This document shows positions 17,120 through 25,928 of a stretch of DNA of 64,000 nt, piece by piece (position 1 is the stretch's first letter; each line of letters opens with the position of its first letter). Position numbers and translations under genes: made by a program. The stretch is from Flavobacteriales bacterium. GTDB lineage: Bacteria > Bacteroidota > Bacteroidia > Flavobacteriales_D > Crocinitomicaceae. A model generated the notes under the pieces. It saw only the letters and a list, made by a program, of their open reading frames with translations, did not search any database and was not told the origin of the DNA. The stretch lies in assembly GCA_947462255.1 (NCBI GenBank), contig CANHOA010000003.1, positions 88,891 through 152,890 on the forward strand, written 5' to 3'.

Positions 17120-18934
17120 ATGAAAAAACAAATACTTACAGCTACAGCGTTATTTTTCGCCGTATCGTTATCGGCTCAAAAACAGCCAAAACTATTAACT
17201 TTTCAGGATTTATTATCTGCACCAACAGCAAAGGCTCCAAAGCCAGAAAACACTGATAAAACCTTGGGAGTTACCCTTTGGTCTGATAATTTTTCTACTC
17301 CGACCAACTGGGTTTTAGACAATAGTGGACAAACAGGAATTGATTTTGGATGGAATATTAACAGTACTGAAGAGAGCTGGTATTTTACGAGTGGCATAGC
17401 TTCTACTGGTGGCGGCAATTATGCCGAATTGGTTAATGGATCTGCCTCCGCAAGTCCAGCCACTCAAGCGCTTGGAGTTACTTACACCATGACGACAGCA
17501 GCACCGATTGATATTGTTGCTTTAGGCGGATCAAACCAAGTGAGCATTGAATTTCAGCAGTACGGTGCACGCTTCAACGACCTACAGGAAGTTCAAATTA
17601 GCACAAACGGAACAACATGGACGACCGTTTCCAATAATTTAAATGAGTCAGTTCTATCTTCTGCTGGCGGAGCGGCTTATGCTAACCCAACTAATAAAAC
17701 GATTAATTTAGCACCGATTTTATCAACGAATCCTGCACCGATATGGATTCGCTTCAGTTGGACGACCAACTACCCATCACAAGCAACCAATGCTAATGTT
17801 TGGATTACCTATGGTTGGTTCATTGATAACGTAAAAATATCAACTAACTCAACAAATGATTTAAGCGTAACGTCTGACTTTGTTGGATCAGCGGGTTTAT
17901 TTTATACTCAAATCCCAACCACTCAAACGGCTCCTATTGATTTTGAAGTTGATTTATTTAATGGAGGAGTGAACACGCAGACTAATGTTCAATACAACAT
18001 CAACGTAAACGGTGGCGCTTTTACAGGGTCTAGTCCCTCTACAGCGATTGTATCTCTAGATACCATGACCCTAACAGTAGCCACACCATTTACGCCGGCG
18101 GCCCTGGGCGCTTACACCGTGGTTCACTCTATTACGGCAGATTCAACGGACGATATTCCTACGAATAACGTTGTAGGAAACACAGCATTTAGTGTTACCA
18201 ATTATATTTATGCTCGTGACAACGGCACAGCAGCTGGTTCCACTTCAAATGGAACTGACGGTTTTGAAGTTGGTAATTTATTTGATATTGTAGCACCACA
18301 AACGTTAAAAGCGGTTGATGTGCGTTTATTGGGAGGAGCCAACGGAACAGTTGTTGGAACAGAAGTTTTTGTAAAAATTTACAGTATTGACGCTAATGGA
18401 GATTTTGTATTTGAATCTGAATCCGATCCAGTTATCGTAGTTGCGGGAGACCTTAACACCAACAGAACATTCGTGTTGAGCATGCCAGTAAACATGGTTG
18501 TTGGCACCTATTTAGCGGTGTGTGGCGCTTATTCTCAAGGTCTTAAAGTCGTTAATGCTGGAACAACCGATCCTCAAACGTCTTTCCTTTTAGATTTATT
18601 TGATAATACTTGGTATTACCAAACTGCTATTCCTTATGTTCGCTTGAATTTTTCTCCAACCATTGGATTGGATGAAAACAGCGCTAATCTGAATAGTATG
18701 ATATATCCTAACCCTGCCGATGGTATTTTAAACATTAAATTACAATCAGAGACACAAACAGCTGTTTCTGTTAGTATAATAGACAATACAGGCAAGGAAG
18801 TATTGTCTTCTAATACTGATTTTAACGGAATGGAAACGATGTCTTTAAATATCGAAGATCTATCTGCAGGGATTTATTCTGTAAGATTAGCTAGCGAAAC
18901 AGGTGTTGTTACGAAGAAGTTCGTAAAAAAATAA
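17120..18934 (+). CDS. Secreted beta-rich protein with type A T9SS sorting domain
   Basis: A 604-residue surface or released protein. A signal peptide (MKKQILTATALFF, ending SLSAQ) is followed by beta-sandwich-like sequence with a metallopeptidase-associated or jelly-roll feel (FSTPTNWVLDNSGQTG, WFIDNVKISTNST). From about residue 525, MIYPNPADGILNI to TKKFVKK forms a type A T9SS C-terminal domain. No catalytic motif is recognisable, so it may be an adhesin or structural exoprotein. G+C looks higher than in its neighbours in some stretches. It has its own strong promoter and a good terminator, which suggests high expression. Confidence 0.8.
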   Translation: MKKQILTATALFFAVSLSAQKQPKLLTFQDLLSAPTAKAPKPENTDKTLGVTLWSDNFSTPTNWVLDNSGQTGIDFGWNINSTEESWYFTSGIASTGGGNYAELVNGSASASPATQALGVTYTMTTAAPIDIVALGGSNQVSIEFQQYGARFNDLQEVQISTNGTTWTTVSNNLNESVLSSAGGAAYANPTNKTINLAPILSTNPAPIWIRFSWTTNYPSQATNANVWITYGWFIDNVKISTNSTNDLSVTSDFVGSAGLFYTQIPTTQTAPIDFEVDLFNGGVNTQTNVQYNINVNGGAFTGSSPSTAIVSLDTMTLTVATPFTPAALGAYTVVHSITADSTDDIPTNNVVGNTAFSVTNYIYARDNGTAAGSTSNGTDGFEVGNLFDIVAPQTLKAVDVRLLGGANGTVVGTEVFVKIYSIDANGDFVFESESDPVIVVAGDLNTNRTFVLSMPVNMVVGTYLAVCGAYSQGLKVVNAGTTDPQTSFLLDLFDNTWYYQTAIPYVRLNFSPTIGLDENSANLNSMIYPNPADGILNIKLQSETQTAVSVSIIDNTGKEVLSSNTDFNGMETMSLNIEDLSAGIYSVRLASETGVVTKKFVKK

Positions 18935-18952
18935 ATAAAGAAATCCAAGAGT

Positions 18953-18980
18953 AAGGCCGGTTAACCCCGGCCTTTTTTGT
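18953..18980 (+). terminator. Rho-independent terminator after the T9SS cargo gene
   Basis: GGCCGG (18955-18960) pairs with CCGGCC (18967-18972) over a 6-base loop, followed by six T. It lies 20 bases after the stop codon. Confidence 0.85.
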
Positions 18981-18988
18981 TTTATAAA

Positions 18989-19420
18989 ATGGGCACATTT
19001 GAATTAGGATATTTAGGGCTATTTATCACCTGCTTTTTAGCAGCGACAATTATTCCAATATTATCTGAAGCATTCTTAATAGCCATGCTTTCTGCTGGAT
19101 ACGACCCAATCATTACTTTGTTTATAGCCACATCCGGAAACACCCTTGGAGGCTATTTAAATTATGGAATTGGATATATAGGAAAACCCGAATGGTTAAA
19201 AAAGTTGCGTGTCAAACAAGAAGCGATAGATAAATGGAAGTTAAGCATTCAAAAATACGGATCCTTGTTAGCCCTTCTTTCTTGGTTACCTGTTATTGGT
19301 GACGTGATAGGAGTGGCCTTAGGATTTTTTAGGGCTAATGTGCTTTGGACTTTTATATTTATGGCGGTCGGGAAGTTTTTCCGCTATTTGGTGTTTGTTC
19401 TTATCTACCTTTACTTCTAG
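18989..19420 (+). CDS. YqaA/DedA-like small membrane protein
   Basis: 143 residues from ATG 18989. A TTG four codons upstream lies in the T run of the terminator and is unlikely. The protein has about four hydrophobic segments and the conserved GNTLGGYLNYGIGYIG segment of the YqaA branch of the SNARE-associated (DedA/VTT) family, plus a basic amphipathic stretch (KLRVKQEAIDKWK). DedA-superfamily proteins act in lipid carrier or phospholipid flipping; the YqaA branch has no settled function. The gene sits only 9 bases after the terminator and is convergent with the HAD gene. Confidence 0.78.
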   Translation: MGTFELGYLGLFITCFLAATIIPILSEAFLIAMLSAGYDPIITLFIATSGNTLGGYLNYGIGYIGKPEWLKKLRVKQEAIDKWKLSIQKYGSLLALLSWLPVIGDVIGVALGFFRANVLWTFIFMAVGKFFRYLVFVLIYLYF

Positions 19421-19435
19421 CGATTTTATAGGGAA

Positions 19436-20038
19436 TCAACAAGGCTTAATGTTGCCATCGCCGAGAACCAAAAAACCCCGTTCTGCTTGTTGCAATAGTT
19501 CTAAGTCGTCTTTATTGTCACTGTAAGCAACAGCGAGGTGATGTTCAGGAAAGGCACGCTTGACTTGAATTAACTTTTCTGGTCCCCTGCAGTTTTTCGT
19601 AACGACATGTCGCTTTTTATATGGGATAAGCTCCGTTCCGACCACATGTTTTACGTGTAATTTTAGGCAAGCGATTTCAATAAGAAGTTTGGGTGACGCA
19701 GAAGCAATAAGGATTGTATAGCCTTCTTTTTGATAAAACACCAATCGTTCGATAACTATTTCGTTGAAATTACGCGGCCTTTCCCAGAAGAGCTGACTCA
19801 TGCGTTTAATTTCCATTTCAGAATCCCAAAAGAGATATTGAATAAAAAGGCTTTTAAATAGGGTGCTTGATAGAAGACCTAGTTTCCAAAAAAGAAAACC
19901 ACCTAGTTGGATGAAGAAAAACCAAAGTCGCCAAGGCTTTTTAAGGTAATAAAACGCACAAAAATCTACAAAGGAATCACCCTTATAAAGTGTTCCATCA
20001 AAGTCGAAAACGGCTAGTTTGGCTTTATTTGAGTCCAT
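19436..20038 (-). CDS. HAD-IB family phosphatase
   Basis: A 200-residue haloacid dehalogenase-type hydrolase. Motif I is FDFDGTLYKGD with nucleophile Asp12 and acid/base Asp14, motif II is the Ser in ILIASAS, and the late acidic motif is VAYSDNKDD. The insertion pattern is that of subfamily IB (SerB-like). Its start overlaps the end of the UbiA gene by 14 bases, so it is coupled to it. In mycobacterial decaprenyl-phosphoryl-arabinose synthesis, 5-phospho-ribosyl-polyprenol must be dephosphorylated after the UbiA step. This enzyme is the natural candidate here, by inference from context. Confidence 0.82.
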   Translation of the reverse strand: MDSNKAKLAVFDFDGTLYKGDSFVDFCAFYYLKKPWRLWFFFIQLGGFLFWKLGLLSSTLFKSLFIQYLFWDSEMEIKRMSQLFWERPRNFNEIVIERLVFYQKEGYTILIASASPKLLIEIACLKLHVKHVVGTELIPYKKRHVVTKNCRGPEKLIQVKRAFPEHHLAVAYSDNKDDLELLQQAERGFLVLGDGNIKPC

Positions 20039-20909
20039 ATAGGATCAGATAGAGGTAAATAATCCAACAGATGATAGTAATCTGGATAAATCGATCTTTG
20101 AAAAGTAAAACCGTGGGATCGCCTTCGCCCTCGTGACCTGCTGTTTCGCTAATTAAGATTAATCTTAAGATGCCAATGACTACGAAAAAAGTGCTGTAAA
20201 TGAGGCGCTGGGTATTCAGAGCTGAGGTAACTTGTGGATCCATAGAATACAAAAGATAAGCAGTGATCGTTATTGTTGCGGCCAAATAAACCAAGCCGTT
20301 TAAAAACCCAAGGGTATATTGTTTTAATACAGCCCGGTGGTTAGAAGCATCTGCTTGTAGCAAGTGCATTTCAGATTTACGCTTAACCACCACCAGAAGT
20401 AATGATAGAAAAAAGGTAACCACTAAAATCCAATTTGAAGGAGCGACACTAATGGCAAAACAGCCGGCCAACACCCTCAACACAAAATTAGTAGAAACAA
20501 CTAATAGCTCCACTAAAACAACTGTCTTCAGGTAAAGGGAATAGGCGAGGTTTAGCGCTAAATACGTCAGAACGGTGGTGCCAAACCAATAGGGCATTTG
20601 GCTGGCAAAATGAAGAGCGACCGCGCCACAAAGACACGCCAAGCCCAATATTAGCGCTTTGCTTTTGGAGATTGCCCCACTAGCAATAGGTCTTGATTTT
20701 TTTCGGGGGTGAAGTGCGTCTGCATTAGCGTCCAACACATCATTTATGATATAAATAAAGGAACTTGCCAGGCAAAAAATAAGAACACCGTGCAGCGCAT
20801 ATAAAATGGTGTTTGTTTCAGTTAATTTTAACGAAAAAATAAGGGGGAGAAGTAAAAATCCGTTTTTCACCCAACTTTTAATTCGAATCAGTTCAAAATA
20901 CTTTTTCAT
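20025..20909 (-). CDS. UbiA-family prenyltransferase, decaprenyl-phosphate phosphoribosyltransferase-like
   Basis: 294 residues from ATG 20909; this ATG overlaps the stop of the upstream gene as ATGA, which decides against the TTG start seven codons earlier. It is a polytopic membrane enzyme with about eight or nine hydrophobic segments. The first Asp motif NDVLDANAD is followed by HPRKKSRPIASG, and near the N-terminus is SWVKN. Both features match the Rv3806c branch of UbiA, which transfers 5-phosphoribose from PRPP to polyprenyl phosphate, rather than quinone or haem branches. It lies between a GT-C-like protein and a HAD phosphatase in an overlapping operon. Confidence 0.85.
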   Translation of the reverse strand: MKKYFELIRIKSWVKNGFLLLPLIFSLKLTETNTILYALHGVLIFCLASSFIYIINDVLDANADALHPRKKSRPIASGAISKSKALILGLACLCGAVALHFASQMPYWFGTTVLTYLALNLAYSLYLKTVVLVELLVVSTNFVLRVLAGCFAISVAPSNWILVVTFFLSLLLVVVKRKSEMHLLQADASNHRAVLKQYTLGFLNGLVYLAATITITAYLLYSMDPQVTSALNTQRLIYSTFFVVIGILRLILISETAGHEGEGDPTVLLFKDRFIQITIICWIIYLYLILYGLK

Positions 20910-22567
20910 TCTACAAAGGTATAAAGCCAACCCGAAACATCGTCACCCTTAAAACTTTTAAGCGTGTCTTGCGGCGTTGATGGGCTAGCGAGTTTAAGCA
21001 AACTTCGTTCTTCCAATTTAACACCAAAAGATTTCATCCAACCTTTCTTAAGGTGATATGGCTTGTTTTTCAAAGCCGCAAAACTCTTATTCAACAGGGC
21101 GGTCTTCTCTACATTCCATTGAAAGTATTGTATGTACGCAAACATAAAACTGACAGAAAACCCCACTAAAATCAACTGTCCGTAGAGTTTAACTAACCAA
21201 TATTTACTAAGTAAAACAGGAATAATCACTAATAAGTAAATATAAAGTAGTTGCGGTACATAACGATAATTCCACAATTCCGGCTGAATCACACAAGATG
21301 TAACTAGTCCAAAAAACAAGACGTAAATCCAGGATTTCCTATAAAAAAGGAAGGAAAGTAAAAATAATGGCAACAATAAAACCAACAATTCGGCTTGTAA
21401 AGGACCCATAGCGCTCATTTCTACAGGTTGATGATTCCGATAATATGGAAGGCTCGCTTTAACGACATTACTCGTAAATAATTCTTTGGGAATTGAGGGG
21501 TGTGTTTTTGGTGCTGTATAATTGGGTAAAGCAAAACTTGCTAAATAAAATTTTTCAAAACGATTCTTCCCAAAAAAGTTTTTAGGATATTGTGATGCCG
21601 CAATTTCTTTCCCTTCATTATTTTTCCCCATAATGGGATAAAAAGGGTGGCCTTTATGAAGCATGTTTGTTCCATATGTTGGATAACCAAAAACGAAAAT
21701 AGCCAAACTCATAAGCACAGATAGGCTTAATAGCATTTTTAAGGCGCGACCGCGATCCTTCCAAAACACCCAACAAAACGCAAAAAACAAAAACACTAGG
21801 GAATAAATAAGTCCTGTAAACTTTATATTAGCAAGGTAGATCAAACAAAGGGCTAACAATACTAAAGGCACTTTTTTTTCAAAATTAGTAATCCAATCAC
21901 AGATAAAATAAAGCGTCAGCAAAGAAAAAACAGCCAGCTGCCCATCAACATAAAAACTGAGCGATTGTCCTACTACAGCGGGCGAAAAAGCGATTACAAA
22001 CGAGAGTAAACTTGCGCTAACGACTGATAAGGAGAACCATCGTAGCGTGAAATGTATAGAAAGAAAAAAAGAAGCCGCCAAAAGAACTAATTGGTAAAAC
22101 TTGGCATATTCTATCGCTCCTGTTGTTGCATAAACGCAGGCGCTAATGGTCCAGGGGGCTTTAGGGTAGCAATTGATATAATTTGCATTTTTTCCAGAGG
22201 CAATTTCATCTAAAATCGGATGGTCGTAAAAAGGATTCCAACCATTCTTTAATAAAATAATGGCGTCTTGATGGTACCATTGACCATCAAAAGAAAAATC
22301 ATAAAAGTGCCCACTAAAAGCAAACAAGAAGCCAGAAAGCCCCGCTACGAAAACCAAAATTCCCCAAAAGGTTTGTTTTGTATATCCTTCCGAATGTAAT
22401 AGAAGGTAAAAAATAAGTGCAGCAATGAAGAGCGATAGCGGGAAGAGAAAGGCATTTACATCAAATCCAAGGATCAACCACACAGTGGCAATACTAAAAA
22501 GAGTAACCGGAAATAGAAACAAAAGAAGACCTATTCCGTACGTAATGCGTTGAACCTTGTTTTTCAT
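20906..22567 (-). CDS. Polytopic membrane protein, probable GT-C fold glycosyltransferase
   Basis: A 553-residue protein with roughly a dozen hydrophobic segments. An acidic periplasmic loop after the second or third segment (FDGQWYHQDAIILLKNGWNP) is in the place where GT-C enzymes, which use polyprenyl-phosphate sugars, keep their catalytic Asp. I cannot name a family with certainty. The coupled UbiA (phosphoribosyl-polyprenol synthase-like) and HAD genes suggest that the donor is polyprenyl-phosphate-ribose or arabinose. The gene starts 94 bases from the divergent PorZ gene. A near -7 box (TAACTTTA, minus strand, around 22583) lies upstream. Confidence 0.65.
   Translation of the reverse strand: MKNKVQRITYGIGLLLFLFPVTLFSIATVWLILGFDVNAFLFPLSLFIAALIFYLLLHSEGYTKQTFWGILVFVAGLSGFLFAFSGHFYDFSFDGQWYHQDAIILLKNGWNPFYDHPILDEIASGKNANYINCYPKAPWTISACVYATTGAIEYAKFYQLVLLAASFFLSIHFTLRWFSLSVVSASLLSFVIAFSPAVVGQSLSFYVDGQLAVFSLLTLYFICDWITNFEKKVPLVLLALCLIYLANIKFTGLIYSLVFLFFAFCWVFWKDRGRALKMLLSLSVLMSLAIFVFGYPTYGTNMLHKGHPFYPIMGKNNEGKEIAASQYPKNFFGKNRFEKFYLASFALPNYTAPKTHPSIPKELFTSNVVKASLPYYRNHQPVEMSAMGPLQAELLVLLLPLFLLSFLFYRKSWIYVLFFGLVTSCVIQPELWNYRYVPQLLYIYLLVIIPVLLSKYWLVKLYGQLILVGFSVSFMFAYIQYFQWNVEKTALLNKSFAALKNKPYHLKKGWMKSFGVKLEERSLLKLASPSTPQDTLKSFKGDDVSGWLYTFVE
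20914..20921 (-). promoter_or_regulatory. Possible internal -7 box (TACCTTTG) before the UbiA gene
   Basis: The minus strand reads TACCTTTG, an exact TAnnTTTG, four bases before ATG 20909. It lies within the end of the upstream coding region, so it may be chance or an internal promoter. Confidence 0.3.
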
Positions 22568-22617
22568 TTAATGAAATGGAAAGTTAAAGTTAATTAGTTT
22601 TATAGAGTTGTTCCCAT

Positions 22618-22625
22618 TATTTTTG
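22618..22625 (+). promoter_or_regulatory. -7 box (TATTTTTG) for the PorZ-like gene
   Basis: TATTTTTG is an exact TAnnTTTG, 36 bases before the ATG at 22662. No good TTG is present at the -33 spacing. Confidence 0.5.
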
Positions 22626-22661
22626 TGAAAGCAAAATGAATATATTTAAAGGGGTTACGTT

Positions 22662-24998
22662 ATGATTCACTTGAAAAAAATTAATTTTTTCGCGTTTTTC
22701 CTATTTACAGCTTATTCATTTCAAGCTCAAATAGGCATGGGAACCTGGCGACTTCATGTGGCAACAGGAAAAGCAATTGATGTTGCAAATTCAGACCAAT
22801 ACATTTTCACAGCCTATGAAAATGGAATCTTACGTTATGATTTCGATACAAAAGAAAAAAAAATATACACGCAAGTACAAGGCTTATCTGACATAGAAAT
22901 TAGCAGTATATTATTTGATAGCCTTCAAAATGCTCTCTATGTTGGTTATAAAAATGGAAACATCGATAAAATTACTCCTGCACAAACGATAAACATCTCC
23001 GCCTTGGCACAAGCGTCAATTCCAGGCTCGAAAAAAATAAATAAATTTTATAGAGATGAGCAGTATCTTTATGCCGCAACAGACTTTTCCATTCTTCAAA
23101 TAGATCCAATTAAAGACGAGATAAAAGAAACTTTTTATCCCACAAATAGCCAGGCACCAATCCTTGACCTCACGGTTATAGGGGATGTTATTTATGCACT
23201 TACAAGTGGCAAACTTCTCTATGCTGAAAAAACAAATCCGCTAATCCCTAATCAATCTGCATGGACACTAGACAATCGTTTGGCTACTCTCTTTGAAAAC
23301 TCGTATGCGGGAGTTGAAAACGTTAACAACCAACTTTTTGTATTATTAAAGACAGATACCTATGGATCAGACTCTGTTTATCGCTTAACTCAAACAGGAC
23401 GAGAACTAGTAACAAATTACCCTTTTAGCCTAGAGATTAATAATATCACCACACACAATGGAATGATCGATGTGCTCGCTGACGGAACAACCCTAAGTTA
23501 CACGAATGATTTACAGCTTTCTGAATCAGTATTAAGTTTTTATTTAGGTATTTGGTATAAGCCTCTTCAAATGTGCTTTGCTAACAATAATAAATGGATT
23601 GCCGATGAAACGAGCGGACTTCTTAGAATAATAGAAGATTATTCCTATGAGCAAATTAGTTATCCTGGTCCACGTAAAAATGATTTTTATGCGATGGATT
23701 GGCAAAAGGGCAAGCTCGCAATGGCAAGTGGACGATTGGAATTTAAAAGCCCAGGGTTTTTAAGAAATGGACTGTATACTTTTGAAGACGAAGCATGGGA
23801 TTATTCTGCTCCCGAAAACACGGATGAATGGGATAGTATTGACATTCATGATTTTATTGATGTTTCTGTTAATCCAACGAATAAAGATGAAATCGCGGTT
23901 TCTACTTATTCTGCTTTTCCCGTTTCGGTCGTTAATAAAAAACTAGGGACATGTCAAGTATACGATAATTCCAATTCAACTGTGCAGCTTAGTTTAGCAG
24001 GAAATGGTTGGGCATTGGCATCTGATGTTTGTTATGACGAAACAGGAAATTTATGGGTGTTAAATGGCCTTACTAATCGTCCCTTGAGTGTTTTGGATAA
24101 AAATGGAATTTGGTATCCTTTTGATTGCGGCGTAAACGCGCGAAACAAATACACGACAAAAATGGTTATTGATTACAAAAACAATATTTGGATGGCGACT
24201 GAGTCTGCAGGGCTGTTTGGGTATAATTACAATAAAACGTTGTCTAATGCCTCAGATGACAAGGTGGTTAATATTTCATCAGCCGAGCTGAATAGTATTG
24301 ATATAAATACTTCCAATATTACTGCCATTGCGGTTGATTTTGATAACGAAATATGGATAGGCACCGATGCTGGATTTGCCGTTTTGTATAATGCAGAAGG
24401 GGCTTTTGATGCAGTGGCAGGCGAAATAAACCCGCAACGCATTAAAGTTAATTTCGAAGGAAATGTTGAATACGTTTTGGGAAGTACCCACATAACAGAT
24501 ATCGAAGTGGATGGAGGAAACAGGAAATGGATTGCCACGGCATCTGCGGGAATTTTATTACTTTCTGCTGATGGATCAGAAATTCTAGAGCAATTTACTA
24601 AAGATAATTCGCCCTTGATTTCCGATAATATTTATGACTTAAAAATTGATCATAATACCGGCGAATTATTTATTATTACGGATTTAGGATTAGTATCCTA
24701 TCGTGCCAACGCCACTTATGAAGACCCCGAATATAGCAATGTAATTGTTTTTCCTAATCCTGTTCGGCCGAATTATGAGGGACTTGTAACAATTCAAGGC
24801 ATTCGTTACGATTCCGACGTTAAAGTAACCGACATCTCTGGTAATTTGGTTTTTAAAACAACATCCAACGGGGGAACAGCCACCTGGAACGGTCGGACGC
24901 TTGATGGAAACAAAGCTAGCTCGGGCGTTTATCTTATCTGGACAGCCACCAATCAAGGAAGCAGCAGAAAAGTTGGGAAAGTGGTCCTTATCAATTGA
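22662..24998 (+). CDS. porZ: PorZ-like T9SS attachment-complex protein (beta-propeller plus sorting domain)
   Basis: A 778-residue secreted protein. The signal peptide ends FQAQ, and GMGTWRLHVATGKAIDVA opens two seven-bladed-type propellers with repeats such as NIWMATESAGLFGY, EIWIGTDAGFAVLY and RKWIATASAGILLL. The C-terminus (VFPNPVRPNYEGLV to KVGKVVLIN) is a T9SS sorting-like domain. Length (PorZ of P. gingivalis is about 776 residues), opening motif and architecture fit PorZ. PorZ sits on the outer surface with the sortase PorU, PorV and PorQ and supplies anionic LPS for attaching cargo. It is monocistronic and divergent from the GT-C/UbiA/HAD operon. Confidence 0.8.
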   Translation: MIHLKKINFFAFFLFTAYSFQAQIGMGTWRLHVATGKAIDVANSDQYIFTAYENGILRYDFDTKEKKIYTQVQGLSDIEISSILFDSLQNALYVGYKNGNIDKITPAQTINISALAQASIPGSKKINKFYRDEQYLYAATDFSILQIDPIKDEIKETFYPTNSQAPILDLTVIGDVIYALTSGKLLYAEKTNPLIPNQSAWTLDNRLATLFENSYAGVENVNNQLFVLLKTDTYGSDSVYRLTQTGRELVTNYPFSLEINNITTHNGMIDVLADGTTLSYTNDLQLSESVLSFYLGIWYKPLQMCFANNNKWIADETSGLLRIIEDYSYEQISYPGPRKNDFYAMDWQKGKLAMASGRLEFKSPGFLRNGLYTFEDEAWDYSAPENTDEWDSIDIHDFIDVSVNPTNKDEIAVSTYSAFPVSVVNKKLGTCQVYDNSNSTVQLSLAGNGWALASDVCYDETGNLWVLNGLTNRPLSVLDKNGIWYPFDCGVNARNKYTTKMVIDYKNNIWMATESAGLFGYNYNKTLSNASDDKVVNISSAELNSIDINTSNITAIAVDFDNEIWIGTDAGFAVLYNAEGAFDAVAGEINPQRIKVNFEGNVEYVLGSTHITDIEVDGGNRKWIATASAGILLLSADGSEILEQFTKDNSPLISDNIYDLKIDHNTGELFIITDLGLVSYRANATYEDPEYSNVIVFPNPVRPNYEGLVTIQGIRYDSDVKVTDISGNLVFKTTSNGGTATWNGRTLDGNKASSGVYLIWTATNQGSSRKVGKVVLIN

Positions 24999-25146
24999 GT
25001 TAAACCAAGGATAAAGTAAGTATTTATATTCCTCAATTTTTCCATTAAACGTAATAATCAAGTAGACCGAGTCCTCTCATTAGATAATCGGAATTATTTA
25101 ACGCATTAAGGTGATATTTTTTCTTTAATTTTACACAAAAAAAACC

Positions 25147-25560
25147 ATGTATCCAGAAGCACTAGTAAAACCAATGAAAGAAGACCTAACTAACGTAGGG
25201 TTTTTGCAATTAATATCAAGCGAAGAAGTAGATCAAACCATTAAGAATTCAAAAGGAGTATTACTTATGGTGGTAAATTCTGTTTGTGGCTGTGCCGCAG
25301 GTAATATGAGACCAGGAGTTAAGCTTTCTTTACAAGTGGATAAAAAGCCAGCGACTCTTTGTACCGTTTTTGCTGGAGTAGATAGTGAAGCCGTGAGTCA
25401 GGCGAGAAAGTATTTTTTACCCTATCCACCCTCATCACCATCTATTGCATTGTTTAAGGATGGCGAATTAGTTCATTTTTTAGAAAGACATCACATTGAA
25501 GGCGGTACCGCTCAAATGATAGCTGCGAATTTAACTGCGGCTTACGAGGCTTATTGCTAA
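25147..25560 (+). CDS. Bacilliredoxin, BrxA/BrxB family
   Basis: 137 residues, full length for the family (about 140). It carries the characteristic CGC active site: Cys47-Gly48-Cys49 in VNSVCGCAAG. The surrounding MVVNSVCGCAAGNMRPG and PYPPSSPSIALFKDGE segments match YphP/YqiW. Bacilliredoxins remove low-molecular-weight thiols such as bacillithiol from oxidised proteins, which implies that this organism makes such a thiol (inference). It overlaps or abuts the next gene, an ArsC/Spx-like thiol protein, so the two may be one redox unit. Confidence 0.9.
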   Translation: MYPEALVKPMKEDLTNVGFLQLISSEEVDQTIKNSKGVLLMVVNSVCGCAAGNMRPGVKLSLQVDKKPATLCTVFAGVDSEAVSQARKYFLPYPPSSPSIALFKDGELVHFLERHHIEGGTAQMIAANLTAAYEAYC

Positions 25561-25562
25561 GT

Positions 25563-25928
25563 GTGAAAAAGCTATTTTTTTTAAGCACATGTTCTACGTG
25601 CCAGCGAATTATTAAGCAGTTGGCCCTGCCAAGCGACTTGGAATTAATAGACATTAAACAAACTAATATTGACCTGGAATCATTAGAATTTATTCGCGAT
25701 AAAGCAGGAAGCTATGCATCCCTTTTTTCCAAAAAAGCGATGAAGTACAAAGCACAAGGATTGGATAAAAAGACACTTTCCGAATCTGATTATAAAGAGA
25801 ATATTTTAGAGGAATATACGTTTTTAAAGCGCCCAATCATTTGTTACAATGATTTTTTATCAATCGGAAATTCTAGCGAGGAAGTAGGAAAAGCTATTCT
25901 TTATTTTCAAGAATTATCCACGTTTTAG
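25563..25928 (+). CDS. ArsC/Spx-like thioredoxin-fold protein
   Basis: 121 residues from GTG 25563, two bases after the bacilliredoxin stop. A TTG at 25554 would add three residues, but relatives start with the KKLFFLSTCSTC segment, so GTG is preferred. The N-terminal CSTC (Cys-x-x-Cys) and the later FLKRPII match the arsenate reductase-like family that includes Spx and YffB. The conserved arsenate-reductase arginine cluster is not obvious, so a general redox or regulatory role is as likely as arsenate reduction. The end overlaps the convergent flippase gene by 15 bases. Confidence 0.78.
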   Translation: MKKLFFLSTCSTCQRIIKQLALPSDLELIDIKQTNIDLESLEFIRDKAGSYASLFSKKAMKYKAQGLDKKTLSESDYKENILEEYTFLKRPIICYNDFLSIGNSSEEVGKAILYFQELSTF

